Assembly: GCA_016081115.2 (NCBI GenBank)
Contig: JABTTQ020000669.1
Span: 62,001 to 126,000, forward strand
Direction of reading: 5' to 3'
DNA from: Rehmannia glutinosa
Lineage: Eukaryota > Streptophyta > Magnoliopsida > Lamiales > Orobanchaceae
Length of the DNA: 64,000 bases
Shown: piece by piece, positions 35,455 through 47,352 of the stretch
Numbering within the stretch: the stretch's first letter is position 1
How the letters are laid out: every line of letters begins with the position of its first letter
Translations under genes and position numbers: made by a program
Notes under the pieces: generated by a model
What the model saw: the letters and a program-made list of their open reading frames with translations, nothing else
Databases searched by the model: none
Told to the model about the DNA's origin: nothing

Positions 35455-37028
35455 TGTTTTGCATGTTTTTGTGTGTGTTTTGTGTGATGATTTATACATA
35501 TTTTTGGTGTATTTTATTTGCATTTGCATGTTTTAGTGTTATGTTGTGTTATTTTATTGATTTGTTTAGGTTTTGTTGGAAAAAACAAGTTTTGGAGCAA
35601 AAAACGTTAAAAAGTCATTTCGCAAGAATCGGTAGTCATCGTATTTTGGAAGTAACGTTCACATCCAAAGTCCAATTGACGTGATTCATATACCATTGGA
35701 AAGCTAAGACAAAGTTCTACAATGTCTATTTCTGCTAGAAAATGCAAATGAAGACGTTTGAATGGGTTAACATCATGTGCAAGTCAAAATAATATGTTGA
35801 AATTTTGGAAATGACACGTCTTGGTATTTTGGCCATAACGCTCTCTCGAAAATTGATATTAAGGTGATTCAAGTGGCTATAGAAATCTAAGAGATAGAGC
35901 TACAATTCATAGGAAGACATCATAGAGATAGAGCTACAATTCAAGTGGCGTGCGGTCGCGCGATGTGGCCAGCAGCTGCACACAGCAGCCGTGTGCACGC
36001 GCGGGTGCCCGGTTTAGCGCGCGGGCACGCGCCGTGACTTGCTGAACACAAAATTTTTGATTTTTTCCGATTTTTGGCTCTTCCACCTTGTTTAGAACTC
36101 TAGGCTTATAAATAGGACTTGGGGAGCCCCTATTTTCAAAAAACCATCATTCATAGCACTTTTAGACTTTAGTTTTTGGTATTTTTCTCTTCCATTCAAC
36201 ATTGGGATTGCTTGGATTCTTCCCCTTGAAGTTATTTTTGCTTCTTAATCAAAGAGTAAGATTTCTTCATCTCTTTTGTCTGATTTCAATTGTTGGGTGA
36301 TTATTATTGTTGCATGATCATGTTTATGATTGTTTTCTTTCCTTCAATTGAGATTATGATCCTATCCCCAAGCATGAACTAATTTCCTTGTTCTAGGATT
36401 ATGATGATTTGATTCAAACAAAAAAGCATGAGTATTGATTAATTGATGCTTTTCCGAATAAATTGTTTTACTTGTTGATTGATTGTTTGGCCAACTCTTG
36501 ATTGTTTGAGGGGATAATTGAGATCGATCGAAGATATTATTCCTGGACTAAATTTATTCAGGGGGTTAGATATGAATCAGAAATGTATTATCTAACTCTA
36601 GGTTTAATAAAAATAGCAAATTATGTTGGGATAGCCCTAATATGTAAATACGAGAGTTATCAGATCTAGACCTAGTCTTTACATGATTGTTATATTTGTT
36701 AACCGCATGATCAATTAGTTGATATTCTGCTTGCAAGTTTGATGAGATGAATCCATAATCCTAGACTTTCTTCCATATCTTTTTCCCCAAATTTAATCTG
36801 GCTTAGTTTTAATTTGCTTTTTTTTAATTGTTTTCTTTTAGTTTATTTAAAACCAACAAATCTGGTTAGAGTGTTTAGGATCTATTTTCTGTCAATTGTG
36901 ATACATAATAATTATTTGTCGGCTAAGTCTTCCTTGAGAGATGACTTGTGGTTAACTTGCTACCCTACAATTGATCTCGTTCTCTTGCGAGGATTGTTAG
37001 ACTTTTATAGGTGTTTAGTGGTCGAACA
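35455..37028 (+). mobile_element. Solo Ty3/gypsy LTR in the element 2 third ORF
   Basis: 1574 bp from TGTTTTGCATG to AGTGGTCGAACA, flanked by GACTC at 35450-35454 and 37029-37033. Removing it rejoins GGGCAGACTC with AACTGTCC, restoring the surrounding element 2 sequence. It has TATAAATA at 36107-36114 and a G+C-rich patch at 35940-36040. Its 3' end matches the LTR tip at 1-53, so both belong to one family. Confidence 0.92.
36107..36114 (+). promoter_or_regulatory. TATA box of the solo gypsy LTR
   Basis: TATAAATA in CTTATAAATAGGAC, downstream of a G+C-rich region and near the middle of the LTR. Confidence 0.5.
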
Positions 37029-37033
37029 GACTC

Positions 37034-37831
37034 AACTGTCCGAGCTTCGTCAATGTCACTCGCTAATGTTCACTCTCTTTCTCAACTTCGCCTCCAAACT
37101 TCATTTGTATGTCTCCCACGCAACCTCCAACCCTGCTATGGTGGGAGAGTTTCCTCCTCACCGGGCTTTTGGTGAGCGATCGATGTGGGGTCACTCTTCT
37201 CCGAGAGATGTGGCTTTATCCATTGAGTGCTCACCATTTGTGGCGGGTGTGAGAACACCTTCTTCAGGGGTTGGCTTAGCTTGGGTCCCCAACTTCCCAG
37301 CTTCATCGCCATCTCCCTTAGATCCATCCTCTGATGGCACAGGGGGCGTGGCTACAGCAATTACAGATGCAATGTGTTGTACCACTTCCAGAGGATTAGT
37401 TTGCAAAAGAGTTTGGGATGACTCTCATGGACCTTCCAACAACTATTGCTCGTGCATGACTTTGGACTCCTGCAAGGCTTGCTGCATCTCCAACTTGTCA
37501 GCTGCAGCAGCAGGATCCATATCCTCATCACTTTCTGAGAGCACATCAAGATGTGTGTGAGTGTGCTCGTGAGAGCCTATAAATTGGCACAAGCTCGGGC
37601 TTGCTCGGCAGCTCTCTCCTATTCTTCTTCTTTTAAGATGAGGGGGATATCCATGCAGTTATCTTCATTAAGAGCAGATCGAACATCCTTTACGCAGAGG
37701 AATCGAAGAAACTCTTCTTCTTCTTCAATAAACTTAGGGCGAGTGAACTGTGCCCTTGAGTGATCTAGCTTCCATGCTCTCCATTCCCTCAAGCGTCGTT
37801 GAATATCCGGATGGCGGAGAATACATGATTA

Positions 37832-37862
<31 letters not shown>

Positions 37863-39263
37863 TTCACTTTTTCCTCAAGTTTCTGGAATGGGAGGTTAGA
37901 GACCTTGCTCTTCCTCAGAAGCAGAAACATCAGATGTGGGCGGGGAGACAACCTTTTCAACAACAGGTTCAGTTGTCTCAGTTGCTTCTTTCTCCTCAGT
38001 TGTCTTCCTCACAGTTGGGTCTTCGATTGATATATGTTGATCACCATCAGCAGACTTTGTAGATGCATCAATAACTTTCGGAGACTGCACTTCTTGATTA
38101 CCAACAGTCTCGGCTTCCTTCTCCAGCTGAGTAGCAGACTCAGTTGTCTTCTCAAGGTCAGAATGCCTGACCAGCCTTCTTTTTCTTGGACAAACCAGAG
38201 GGACTTCTGGTTCAGATTCAGTAGATTCATCAGTGGTGGGGGCTTGGGTACTCTTCTTAGAGGGAGCTGCCTTCCCGGCAAGCGATCCTCTCTTCTTCTT
38301 TGCAACTTGAGAAGGGAGTGAGGGTTCCTTCTCAGTCTGTGTTGTAGGGGCAGGAGTCTTGGCTACTCGGGCAGGTGACTCGGCTATAGGGGCAGGAGCT
38401 TTCTTAGATTTGGCTGCAGGGGCAGGAGCTTTCTTCGGAGAAGGAGGGGTCTCAGTAGATTCTTCAGGGTCAGCTAATTCCCCCTCACTTGTATCAGCTC
38501 TCTTTGCATGAGCTCTCTTTTGGGCACCGGAAAGGTTTTCCCTGAACATCTTCTTGTTCACGTGAAAGGGTTTGCCATGACGAAGAGCAATGCCCTTCAC
38601 CTCCAGCAAATGGCCAATCACAAGGCCATATCCCAAGGAACATCCAAAGGACCCGTCCTTCTTGTAGGTCATGTTCAGCACATTTTGGCAGAGTCTGATG
38701 TAAACAAACTCAGCCCAATTGACCTTCTTTCCTTGCATGATTGCAGCCATGACAATCAGCTTAGTTTTGGACAGCTGATTAAAGCTTCCAAATTTCATGT
38801 CAACACATTTGGAGACAGCGTCCATCATCTTGTGATAGTCGCCCTTGGCGACTTCTTGGTACGTACATGTAAACCACTTTCGCAGCACACTCGGGCTTGT
38901 AACTTCCTCCCAAGCCACAACTAATTCGACATCTGTCTCCGATATGTCCTTCAAGCCCTCCGAGAGCAACAAACAGTGCTCAGCAAGGTCGTTTGCATTG
39001 ATTTTAATGACCTTGATGTGGACGGAAAATTTTATTTCATCGTCCTGCACTTCAACAATTACATAGAACATCGCTACCTCTTCAAGGTAGGTGTGAGAGT
39101 ATTCCATCATCAGAAAAGCCTTTAGACCAGACTTCTCCAACATTTCAGCTATCTTCAGAACCAGGGTTTCATCAACACCCAGTTTAATCATCCCATCGAA
39201 GTCCACTGAAGAACCGGAGTGTATTTGCTTCGAAAGCTTCACATATTCAAACTTTGGGGCCAT
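37034..39263 (-). pseudogene. Element 2 third ORF, N-terminal segment (best-preserved copy)
   Basis: An open block of 455 codons at 39263-37896, starting MAPKFEYVKLSKQIHSGS. Residues about 1-235 look globular (FDGMIKLGVDETLVLKIAE, YLEEVAMFYVIVEVQDDEIKF, FTCTYQEVAKGDYHKMMDAV, KTKLIVMAAIMQGKKVNWAEF, GCSLGYGLVIGHLLEVKGIAL). Residues about 245-455 are low-complexity and Ala/Pro/Lys/Thr/Glu-rich (SPKKAPAPAAKSKKAPAP, CPRKRRLVRHSDLEKTTES). A stop at 37896 is followed by a run encoding Asp repeats (CAT repeats at 37831-37861) and more acidic sequence up to the solo LTR. The position after pol is where Sireviruses carry an env-like ORF. No signal peptide or clear membrane segment is visible, so the product name is positional only. 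Confidence 0.75.
37831..37861. repeat. CAT/ATG trinucleotide microsatellite
   Basis: About ten CAT units. On the minus strand it reads as GAT codons (an Asp tract) within the third ORF. Element 1 has a shorter, interrupted equivalent at about 11943-11972. Confidence 0.85.
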
Positions 39264-39831
39264 TTTCAGAGATTTTTACCGTTCGGAAAACAACAAAAAC
39301 TTACTTTGAGAGAACTTAGGGTTTCAGAGAGAAAAATGCTTCACGCTTGAAGATGAACAGTTCGCGTAGTGAGAGAAATGCAAATTTTCGTATATAAAGG
39401 TCCTGAAAGGACACATTTTGGATTTTGAAATTTCTAATCAAAATCAACGGCTAAGATTAAAATGTCAAAACCACATTTAATTCCTCGTATTTAATGCAAA
39501 GAACATTTTATATCCAATCATACGACTTCTATCATGCGCAGCTTTTTCTTTGTGGACATCATTATTACGCCGCGTCATTCTTCAAAACATTCCCGCTCAT
39601 TTAAAATGACTGCGTTTTTGTCACTTAGCTCATAAATGATTCAACTTATATCCAATTTGACTTAACTCGCTTCTCTCTTCTTATGAAGTAACTCATTTGT
39701 CAAAGAAACTCGATCTGGTGACTTCCCGAGCAATAAAAATTTATTTCACTTGGTCAAGTGTGAAACTTGCTCGCTTTGATTTTCTCATCTTCTTTCTCTG
39801 TGATTGAGTCTTCGAGTTTCAACTCACTCAA
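39264..39831 (-). other. Element 2 spacer between pol and the third ORF
   Basis: Counterpart of 13316-13820 in element 1, with no ORF of note. It contains TTTATATCCAATCATA and ACTGCGTTTTTGTCA, shared with element 1. Confidence 0.55.
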
Positions 39832-42661
39832 TTAACCCAACTCATTCTTGAGTTCTTCAAACCTTGATTCACATAGAGGCATTGTGAATATATCGCCTAT
39901 TGCTTGTTTATCGGTTGAGATGTATTCCAAAGTGATGTCTTTCCTTTCAACATGATCTCTTATGAAATGATATCTAAGATTAATGTGCTTTGTTCTTGAA
40001 TGCAACACATGATTCTGAGTGAATGCAATAGCACTAGTGTTATCACACATAATTGGAATCTCTTTTTCTTCAATATCATAATCTCTCAAATTTGTTATCT
40101 CATCCATAAGACCTTGGCACAATAAGCGCCCTTGACTATGTACTCTTCACCGGTGTGGATGTGGCTATTGAATTTTGTTTCTTACTGAACCAAGAAACCA
40201 ATCTATTTCCAAGCATTTGACATGTACCTGAAGTACTCTTCCTATCAACTCGACATCTAGCATAGTCTGAGTCTGAGTAACCAATTAGCTTGAATCCACC
40301 TTCTTTTGGATACCATAAGCCAACTTCCTGGCATCCCTTCAAATATCTTAGGATTCTCTTAGTTGCAGTCATGTGGCTCTTCTTTGGTGCAGATTGAAAT
40401 CTTGCACATACACCTCCGCAAAGGTGATGTCCGCCTGTTCTTTGTTAGATAGAGCAATGATCCAATGAGTGCTCTATATCGGTTTGATCTCTGACTTTGC
40501 CATCCGCATCCATGTCCTTCTTGACTGATGTGTCCATTGGAATTTTCACAGAAGACTTCTCCTCCATACCAAATTTCTTCATCAAATCTCTGGTATATTT
40601 TGTCTGACTTATGAAGGTTCCATCCTTCAATTGCTTGACTTGAAGTCGTATGAAGAAAGTCAGCTCTCATATCATGCTCATCTCAAATTTACCTTGCATG
40701 AGGTTTGAGAACTGTCACACAACTCTTTATTTGTGGAACCAAAAACGATGTCATCCACATATATTTGAACAAGCAGTATAATCTCTCCATATAGAATTCT
40801 AAAAAGTGTTACAGACAATGTATCATACCATGCTCTTGGTGCTTGTTTCATCCATATAATGCTTTATTGAGCTTATATACCTTATCTCCAATAGTTTTCT
40901 ACTCAAAACCTGGAGGTTGTTCAACATAGACATCTTCCTCTAACAGTCCATTCAGAAATACACTCTTCACATCCATTTGGTACAGAGTGAAGTTCTTATG
41001 AGCCACATAAGCAAGAAACGTCCTTATTGCTTCCAATCTTGCAACAGGAACAAACAAGTGAACATTGCTTCATGCTCTGCTCTGGATCTGGTTCTTATAC
41101 CATCTCTAACATCTCCAATAACTAACTCTGGTGGATGGTCTCTCAGCCATCTCACGTCAGGTTGGAGTAAGTCTACTGGATTCAGCTGTCTCGCAGCTAA
41201 GTTGTCTTGAACAACTCTTTCATCTTCATTCAGCTGTAGACTTTCCAGAATACTTTGAGATTCAGCTATCTCATCTTCATTTGGGTTGCTTGCTCTTACT
41301 TCAGCTCCAACATAAGGACTCTTCTGTATTGTTGGCTGATTCAGCTTATCAGCTAACTCTTCAATGTCTTCTCCATTTACATTAGGTTCATCAAAAACGA
41401 CATGGATAGACTCTTATGTGACCATAGTCCTCTTGTACAGCACTCTATATGCTTTTCTCTCAGCTGAGTATCCCAAAAAGATACCTTCATCAGCCTTAGC
41501 ATCAAAAGCCTTTAAATTATCTTTGCCATTGTTATGGATGAAACATTTACATCCAAATATCCTGAAATATCCAACATTTGGCTTTCTCCCTGTCCAAATC
41601 TCATAGGGAGTCTTGGTCAATTGCATGTTGATCACGCATCTATTTTGAGTATAGCATGTTGTGTTAATGGCTTCAGCCCAAAATCTCTTAGGCAGCTTCA
41701 GCTAACATGGTCCTTGCAGCTTCCTTGAGAGTTCTATTCCTTCTTTTAGCTACTCCATTCTACTGTGGAGTTCTTGCAGCTGATAACTCATGAACAATTC
41801 CATTTTCAACACAATACTGAGTTATTATCCTATTAACAAACTCAGTTCCTCGGTCAGATCTTTATCTTTATAATGGTTTGGCTCTTTTCATTTTGAACTC
41901 TTTTCATCAGCTGAGGTAACCTCTGCAAAGTTTCCTTCTTTTTACACATGAAGATTGTCCATGTATATCTTGAGTAGTCATCTACCACTACCAAGGTGTA
42001 TTTCTTTCCACTTATCTTTGTTGGTTCAATGGACCAAAAAATCCATATGCAAATGATGTAATATCCTTGTTGAAGAAGGACTTGGCTTATCCTTGAATGA
42101 AGATTTTATTTGCTTTTCCATCTAGCATGCATCACATACACTTTCTTTCTTGTACACTGAGTCTGACAATCCTTCTACAAGATGACTTCTGGCAAGCTTG
42201 TTGTTTGTCTTGAAATTGATGACTAGAACTTCTTGTGCCACATCCAACTTGATTCGGTTGTGCTCTTTGGTAGCGACAAGTGCTTGGTGTAGCAAAGAGA
42301 CCGATCTACCACATACATATTCTTCTTCTTGATCTTTGCAGCACTATTTCATTTGATTCAGCATCTTTGATCTGGCACACTCCCATGTTGAATCCAACAT
42401 TGTAGCCTTTTATCAAAGAGTTGGCTGATGCTTAACAAGTTGAAGTTGAGGCCTTCAACATAAGCAACATCTGTGATTTCCAATCCATTCTTCTTGATAG
42501 ATCATGTGCCTTTGATTTCCCCTGGAGCTCCATTTCCTCTAAATATAACTTTTGTACCTCTAATCTCCTTTAATCTTGACAGGTTTTTCTTGTTTCCTGT
42601 CATATGTCTGGAACATCCACTATCCATGTACCAGGTTCCTTGGCATTCAGCTGTTCCTTGA
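39832..42661 (-). pseudogene. Element 2 pol: protease, integrase, RT, RNase H, with an RT deletion
   Basis: Minus-strand order: protease at about 42650-42400 (WYMDSGCSRHMTG); GAG-pre-integrase about 42300-42120; integrase C-terminal part with the copia motif KTPYEIWTGRKPNVGYFRIFGCKC (split by the reading at 41635-41540); RT remnants at 41000-40450 including a YVDD box at about 40745-40760; RNase H at 40372-39832 (LIGYSDSDYA, KSTSGTCQMLGN, RYHFIRDHVERKDITLEY). Compared with element 1, about 260 bp are missing at about 41055 (15150-15412 in element 1), removing the GTKWVFRNK region of RT. Several frameshifts. Inactive. Confidence 0.88.
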
Positions 42662-42664
42662 ACC

Positions 42665-44732
42665 TACAAACAAGGAAATCGGTTTTAGATACCCATATTT
42701 ACATGGGTCCTGGGGGGTTAGTGCTATAAGATGATCCAACCAACCTATAGCCAAAGGACTTGACTATAAGAGGTTGCCATCTATCAGTGGCATAATCATA
42801 GTGCACATTGGCAAATTGCTTGGGGGTTTTAGTTCATACAGCTGTCTCTTTTGTTTGTATGTCTCTGTGTGTGTTTTAGCAATTACTTTCTTGAGATAGT
42901 TGTGAAATTTCTGAGTGTAGTGCTTGGGTGCATATGTGTGCTGATAATAGCTCCTTTGCCTTTGGAATAACCTTTGTTGAGTTTTAGGTCTTTGCCATTT
43001 AGGCTTGTATTCCAAAGGTCTTTGCTGATGTTTCACATTATTCCAATCAGCATAGTTTGGATAGTTTCTACCATTCCCATCATGTGTATTTCTCACGATG
43101 AAACTTGGGGTTTTGGTAGCTGTTTGCTTTTCACAGAGTATTTTTGTTTGGAGTTTTCTTTGAGGAACTCGGTGGATTTCTTCTCATTTGCCCTTTCAAA
43201 GATACTCAATGGTTGTTTTCCTTTCCCTTTGTATCCAAGGCCAGTTTGTTTGTGATTATGCTTAGGAGTGAATGTGGGTGCAGCATTTGTTTTGGATTTT
43301 TGAGATGCTTCATTACTTGAAGATCCTTTTTCCAAAATCACTCTTGGAGTTTGACTATGCACAAAGGAATTAACTCATATGATGTCTTATCTCCACATTC
43401 TTTTTGACTCATGATAAGATCATCCAATGATTTGGATGCCTTTGTAAATGAGGCAATCATATTTTTGAGATTTTTTCCCTCTTTTCTATAGCAGCTAACT
43501 CTGTTATGATCTTGGCATTCTTAGCCTTCAGCTTAGTGTTCTCATCAGCTATGTGACTCAGAGTACTCAGCTCTTTAGTCAGCTGTGAGTTTTGGCTTTT
43601 AAGTTGGCTTTTCCTCATTTAGAATTGTGTGTGAGGATTTTATGTGTTCAAAATCTTTCATCATTTTGTCTAATGAATCATAAAGATCATTGGGTGATGA
43701 AGTGTGTGTATCACAATCACTATCACTTGAATTTGAATGAGATGAGTTAGAGTGTACCTCATCTTCTTGATGTGGTTGATCTTGTTCTTTAGCCATAAGG
43801 CAAATCATAGCCTCTTCCTCAGAATGACTTGAGTAGTCATCTTCACTACTCTCTGAGTCTACTGCTTCTTTAGACTTGGTTGTCTCAGCAGTTTCAGCAG
43901 CCAACATGGATTTATTCTTTTCATGTCTTCTTTCTCTGAAGACTTTTCTATCTTCCTCATTCCTATATTTGTTGACTGATGGATAGGAACAGTCAACTGC
44001 AAAATGTCCTGGTTGTCTGCAGTTCCAACACAGGTTCTCAGCTCTTTGATCAGCTCTTTCCGTTCTTGGATTATCAGTTTTTTGATATTCAACTCTTTGA
44101 TGTTCAGCTCTCTTGGGTGGCCTATTGTCCCTTAACTTGGAAGGAGCTAAATGTCTCCTGGAGGTTTCACCCTTGTTTCTTTTATAGTTCTTAAACTTGT
44201 TAAATCTCTTAACCATTAGGGCAAGTTCCTCCTGGTCTATGGCTTCCTTGGGTTCAGCTCTCTTTCCATCCTTGGCCATCAGTGCAGTTGTCTTGGGTAC
44301 AGTTGTCTCTTCTTGCTCTTTTCTTCTTAGCTCAAACTCATAGGCTTTGAGGTCTGAGAAAAGCTCATGGTTAGATGTTCTTGAGAGGTCCATTGAATGT
44401 CTCAGGGCCATAGTCTTCATTTCCCATTCAGCTGGGAGGCTTCTTAAGATCTTCATACACATTTCCTTTTGTGTATAATCCTTCCCAAGAGCTGAAAGCT
44501 CATTTGTGATTTCAGTGTATCTGGCATCCAGCTGATCCATGGTTTCACCTGCAAGCATTTTAAAATTTTCAAACTTTTGAACAACAATAGACAGTTTATT
44601 TTCATTAATTTGTTCTGATCCTTCACAAATTAAAGTCAGTTTATTCCATATTTCTTTTGCAGATTTGCAAGATTTGACTTTATTGAACATGGCTTTGTCC
44701 AATGTCTTGTAGAGTATGTCCTTGGTCACATT
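42665..44732 (-). pseudogene. Element 2 gag, main part downstream of the element 3 insertion
   Basis: A long open block at 44732-43599 (the open frame itself begins 66 bases earlier, inside element 3) with DILYKTLDKAMFNKVKSC, LDARYTEITNELSALGKDY, MCMKILRSLPAEWEMK, a CCHC knuckle CWNCRQPGHFAVDC (about 44037-43996), an acidic Ser/Glu/Asp tract (SESSEDDYSSHSEEEA) and the start of a coiled coil (LYDSLDKMMKDFEHIKSSH). A frameshift near 43600 breaks the coiled coil; a basic Lys/Tyr/Gln-rich tail continues to 42764. The N-terminal 90 residues lie at 53015-53284. It is the best gag copy of this family in the window. Confidence 0.88.
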
Positions 44733-45926
44733 TGTTAGATAAATGTTTTTATCAAGATTTTGATGATTTTGTTTTAATAAGATTTTATACCAAAACAATG
44801 TTTTTATATGTTGTCCAAATACTCCTAAATGATTTAAAATGTGTTTACTAATTTTTGAAGTATTTCTTAGAGTTTTTAATTTGATATAAATTGGACATCA
44901 CTTTTGATGGTTTTGTTTAAATTGGTTTTTACACCAAAATTATGTTTATAAATGTTGTCTAAATACTCCCAAATGATTTAAAATGTTTTTACTAATTTTT
45001 TGGAGTATTTCTTGAAGTTTATTTTTGAAAAAAATCGGACAACATTTCAAAGGGCGGTCGACCAGGTCGCCCAAAGTGGTCGACCGTACTGAAGATTAGA
45101 AAATCGAAACAGAACTTACAGTCTTAAAAAAGGGGGAGGGGACGGTCAAGGGTGAGGTCGACCGGTCGCACCCTAGGCGACCGGTCGCACCCCGCAACCC
45201 CTACCCGGATCGCACTATTTTTTTTTTAAATGGTCGAAATCTTCAACAGGCAACGGTCGCCCTATGTTATTTTTTGACAAAGACAAAATTCCAATTTTAA
45301 CTGTGATGAGCAAGATTTGCTTTTCAATTTTGTACAATATTTCTACATCTTGTGATCTTCTTTTGTAGACAAAAGTGAAGATAGAGGAGCCTATGTTGGG
45401 AGCCTATGTTGGGAGCCTATGTTGGTGAAGCTTCCCTATAAATGGAGGATGAATTGAAGACACAAGACACAACACATACAAGCAAAATACACAACAAGAA
45501 ATCTGCAAAGTGTTCAAGCTTATATTTTTACATTCTTCTTGTAATAGCCTAAGTACTTTCACTTGCACATCTTTGAGGTTTAGGCTTTTTGATTCTTGAT
45601 TACACTTGCACTCAATCTTTGTATTGGTTTCATAGAGTTGTAATCTTGAATTTTGTCCATCATTCAACACAAGACATCCTTGTGAGTATTCTTGTGGTAA
45701 GAATACACTTGGGTGATTTAGGTGATAGGTGTTTGAAGAGTGTGGTACTCTTCAAAGGTGGTGAAGGAAGATTGTGGTAATCTCCTTGAAGGTGTTGTAA
45801 GAGGATTGTGGTGATCCTCAAGGTGTTGTATTAATTGTGGTAATTAATAAAATCTTTTTCTTTTTGAAATCCATCCAGGAGATCTTTGGGGTGGTAGAGG
45901 ATTAGGCCCTAGGTGGGTTGAACCTC
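44733..45926 (+). repeat. Element 3 5' LTR, 3' end deleted
   Basis: Matches 51668-52869 of the 3' LTR up to GGTGGGTTGAACCTC, then jumps directly into gag coding sequence (ATGGAGTGCATGGAG). It has CTATAAAT at 45436-45443 and GGTCGACCGG clusters at 45050-45200. Confidence 0.9.
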
Positions 45927-47352
45927 ATGGAGTGCATGGAGTGCTTTCTACAAGGATGCGGATTTGATATTTGGAATGTGGTCATTGAAGGAGTTGCTCA
46001 ACCAACAACAAAATTGGAGGATGGTACTACTACTCCCAAGCCATTCAAGGAGTACGATGAAAATGACAAGAAGGCTTTTCTCTAAATGGTAAGGCCTTAA
46101 ATATTTTTACATTGCTCTCTTACCGCCACCGACTATAATCGCATAAGAGGCATACGGTCGGCACATGAAGTTTGGGAAAAATTAGAAACCATTTATGAGG
46201 GCACAAAGAAAGTAAAGCAAGCAAGAAAAACAATGCTTGTGAAAGACTTTGAAAATTTCAATATGCATGATGGTGAAAGCATATCAAAAATGGTGGAAAG
46301 GCTTGACAACATTGTCGGGTCCTCTTGTGGCTCTTGGAGAGGTCATCTCCGAAGAAGACAAGGTGACCAAGGTATTAAACGCCCTTCCCGGCTCATGGTC
46401 CGAAAAAGTGACGGCAATCACGGAAGCTCAAAATCTTGAGACACTCAAGTTTGATGAGCTCATTGGGAATCTCCTCATTTATGAAGTATATCTCAAGGAG
46501 AGGAAAATTCTCAACCATCCACCTCTAAATCGGCACGCAAAATATTATTAAAGGCTTAGCATCTTCTTCTAATAATGTTTATTATGCTAGTGATGAGGAT
46601 GATGAAGAAACGGCGCTCTTGTTAGAAAATTTGCAAAATTTGTAAACAAAAATAAAGCAAGAAAGCCAAGAGACAATTCTTGCTTCAAATGCGGAAAATC
46701 CGGGCACTACATAGCCGAGTGCCCAAAATTAGAGGAAGAGGAACAAAAGAAGAAAAGCCTTTTCCAGAAAAAGAAGGCGTTAAATGCGGACGTCAAAACT
46801 TGGGATGAATTACTTGAAAAACAACGAGGAAGGAGAATCCGAACATGGTCTTATGGCCATAGACGATGAAAATACCGAGGTACGCTCTAATGCTTCATCT
46901 TCTTCCCTAGTTGATGAATTACAATGTGATTTTGATGAATTGCAAAATGAGTTTCAAAATTTGATTGTTAAATACAAGAATTTGAAAAAGGAGCATAAAG
47001 AGCTTAAACTAGAAAAGGATAAATTATTTACTTATAACTCTCTTGATAAAGCTCATGCTATTACTCTTACTATGGTCCGTACTCTTGAAACCGAAAAACA
47101 AACGCTCACAAATGATATTGAAAATTTGAAAAAGGATGTGCATCGATTCAATTTAAGTACGGATAAAGTTACAAAAATTTTAGATGCACAAAGAGGTGAG
47201 CATTCTAAATTAGGACTTGGTTATAAACCTTTTCAAAATGCTTTTAAGAAAAAGACCAAGGTCCAACCTTTGTACGTCTTGCTAGTAGTCCTCGTATTAT
47301 TACTTGTTTTTATTGTGGTAAAAATGGACACTATGCTAGCAATTGTAAATTG
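45927..47352 (+). pseudogene. Element 3 gag, N-terminally deleted
   Basis: Starts in mid-gene (MECFLQGCGFDIWNVVIEG), because the 5' end is fused to the LTR. It has a stop near 46084 and another shortly after, then RIRGIRSAHEVWEKLETIYEGTKKVK, MLVKDFENFNMHDGESISKM, a frameshift at about 46310, and VTKVLNALPGSWSEKVTAI. A CCHC knuckle CFKCGKSGHYIAEC lies at about 46681-46722. A coiled-coil region follows (46880-47190; LKKEHKELKLEKDKLFTYN) and, after another frameshift, a second knuckle CFYCGKNGHYASNC at about 47309-47350. Two knuckles flanking a coiled coil is typical of this copia group. Confidence 0.85.

Noticed and set aside
36814..37560. 248-codon open frame on the + strand
   Set aside because: It begins inside the solo LTR and continues antisense through the element 2 third ORF, so it is a chance frame across an insertion border.
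37831..37861. CAT repeats considered as a regulatory array or CRISPR-like repeat
   Set aside because: It is a simple trinucleotide tract within retrotransposon coding sequence, with no spacers.
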